Source: a virus. From it: a stretch of DNA of 57,594 nucleotides. The translations under genes were made by a program, and so were the position numbers. Within the stretch, counting starts at the first letter, position 1. Every line of letters begins with the position of its first letter. Under the pieces are notes generated by a model. It was not told the origin of the DNA. It did no database searches and saw only the letters and a list, made by a program, of their open reading frames with translations. The DNA is taken from IMG/VR virus record IMGVR_UViG_3300009604_000012, positions 1 to 57,594 of that record; one strand, written 5' to 3'. This document shows positions 57,029 through 57,594 of the stretch, piece after piece.

Positions 57029-57334
57029 TTAATTGCCGTAACGATCTGAATATCCGACCATGCGATCCTGATAACTCCCTACGTGTTCTTCGAGTTCCGC
57101 TTCATCGATATTGCCGAACTCAATCCACAACTCCTCTCGTGCGAGTGCTACCGCAGCAGCGCTGCGTTGTTCAGCGATACCTTCCAGATACGCTTCTGCG
57201 AGTTCTCGCCAATCTTCAGCCTGATAGATCAACGCCGCGACTTCTTCAATCGGTGTATCAACCGTGACATCATGGGGCACATCGCATTGGTCACAACATT
57301 CAAAGTCGTAGTGAAAGTCAAGATTCTTTAGCAT
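57029..57334 (-). CDS. Acidic hypothetical protein (101 aa)
   Basis: ATG 57332-57334 follows AAAGGACAACA. The N-terminus has Cys13, Cys14 and Cys17 (CCDQC) and aromatic residues, the rest is acidic helix (TPIEEVAALIYQAEDWRELA, AREELWIEFGNIDEAELEEH). Very acidic for a DNA-contact role; it may mimic DNA or bind a host protein. Function unknown. Confidence 0.55.
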   Translation of the reverse strand: MLKNLDFHYDFECCDQCDVPHDVTVDTPIEEVAALIYQAEDWRELAEAYLEGIAEQRSAAAVALAREELWIEFGNIDEAELEEHVGSYQDRMVGYSDRYGN

Positions 57335-57351
57335 TCTGTTGTCCTTTCTCT

Positions 57352-57594
57352 CTAGTCATCCAACACCAAGAACCGACCATGCTCGACCGATTCGATTCCA
57401 AACTGATGCCATCGTGTAACGTGGGCGTAGCTCAGCAGGCAGTGGTTTCTCACGTCATCCATCTCCTGATTCCACACCAGTGCATTCGCTCTCGCCCACT
57501 GCCATGCCCCAAGTTCAGAGGTGATGCGGTTATCGCTGAACATGTCCCGCTGTCCAAGAATCGACGCGCTGATGTCTTGGTCGAGGTTGGGGAG
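57352..57594 (-). CDS. Hypothetical protein, 5' part off the right edge
   Basis: The frame is open from base 57594 to the stop TAG at 57352, giving 80 residues, so the start lies outside the window; the internal ATG at 57541-57543 is probably not the true start. The visible part (GAWQWARANALVWNQEMDDV, NHCLLSYAHVTRWHQFGIES) is a small alpha/beta domain. The stop is followed by the repeated AAAGGACAACA leader. Function unknown. Confidence 0.55.
   Translation of the reverse strand, partial: LPNLDQDISASILGQRDMFSDNRITSELGAWQWARANALVWNQEMDDVRNHCLLSYAHVTRWHQFGIESVEHGRFLVLDD

Larger units (their letters stand above)
640..57402. repeat. Dispersed octamer TTTGGAAT (at least 28 copies)
   Basis: I read 13 copies on the plus strand (starts 1162, 3311, 3502, 4199, 11671, 19774, 21951, 23706, 25203, 33435, 45563, 48988, 50338) and 15 on the minus strand (640, 4636, 4647, 9878, 13360, 16889, 18236, 35290, 36628, 40819, 43226, 46079, 53060, 53810, 57395). 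About one or two are expected. Copies fall in all reading frames and in both strand orientations, and five lie in 3.3-4.7 kb. Not a codon effect. Role unknown. Confidence 0.7.

Noticed and set aside
1-57594. Circular join of the two window ends
   Set aside because: The gene frames at the left edge and right edge do not continue in the same frame across the join, and no terminal repeat was seen.
1-57594. CRISPR array or diversity-generating retroelement
   Set aside because: No regularly spaced repeat and no reverse transcriptase were found; the fibre repeats are coding modules.

Overview
The window is most of a tailed double-stranded DNA phage genome, or a large piece of one. It has a complete set of packaging, capsid, tail and ejection genes, a lysis gene, a replication module, and many short overlapping genes of unknown function with ATGA or TAATG junctions. 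Shine-Dalgarno (SD) sites are strong (AAGGAG, GGAGG). Lysis and secretion features (GH108-type lysozyme, XhlA-like holin candidate, secreted protease with a Gram-negative-style signal peptide, PqqA-like peptide) suggest a Gram-negative host, perhaps one that makes PQQ; this is inference. The run of four or more large ejection-type proteins and the absence of a tape measure or sheath suggest a podovirus. No tRNA, CRISPR array, insertion sequence or phage RNA polymerase was found. Genes run off both edges and the two ends do not join in frame, so the true genome ends are not visible.

Layout. (1) 1-4486, minus strand: small early genes, a MoxR/CobS-type AAA+ ATPase with a partner of unknown function, and an 876-bp gene-free stretch with large hairpins. 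(2) 4487-5441: a gene-free control region between divergent gene blocks. It holds four dyads, two short repeat families, an extended -10 promoter pointing right, and a T7-type promoter core pointing left. (3) 5442-39203, plus strand: small and large terminase, portal, scaffold, major capsid, decoration/head proteins, two tail fibres with signal-peptide-like N-termini, neck and nozzle proteins, holin candidate, metallopeptidase-like protein, endolysin, then a block of very large ejection-type proteins. (4) 39246-41295, plus strand: an accessory cassette of DEDDh exonuclease, secreted trypsin-like protease, a 24-residue PqqA-like peptide and an SPFH/band-7 protein. (5) 41285-51411, minus strand: nucleotide metabolism and replication, with a DUF1599-like protein, a HAD deoxyribonucleotidase, an exonuclease-free family A DNA polymerase, a Dam-type methylase, a uracil-DNA glycosylase/3'-5' exonuclease fusion, a tyrosine recombinase, an OB-like protein, a RecA-like ATPase, a RecB-type nuclease, and an unexpected glycoside hydrolase. 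(6) 51576-52466, plus strand: a lone RepA/AAA_25-type ATPase. (7) 52383-57594, minus strand: about twenty small early genes.

How the genes work together. The left arm and right arm are probably transcribed leftward for takeover and replication. The central 36 kb is one long rightward late operon for virion assembly and lysis. The control region at 4.5-5.4 kb probably sets the direction of transcription.

Most notable: the PqqA-like peptide, with the best SD in the window, between a secreted protease and an SPFH protein; a dispersed octamer TTTGGAAT, found at least 28 times where about one or two are expected; a near-perfect T7 promoter core with no polymerase in view; and a GH5-like glycosidase inside the replication operon.
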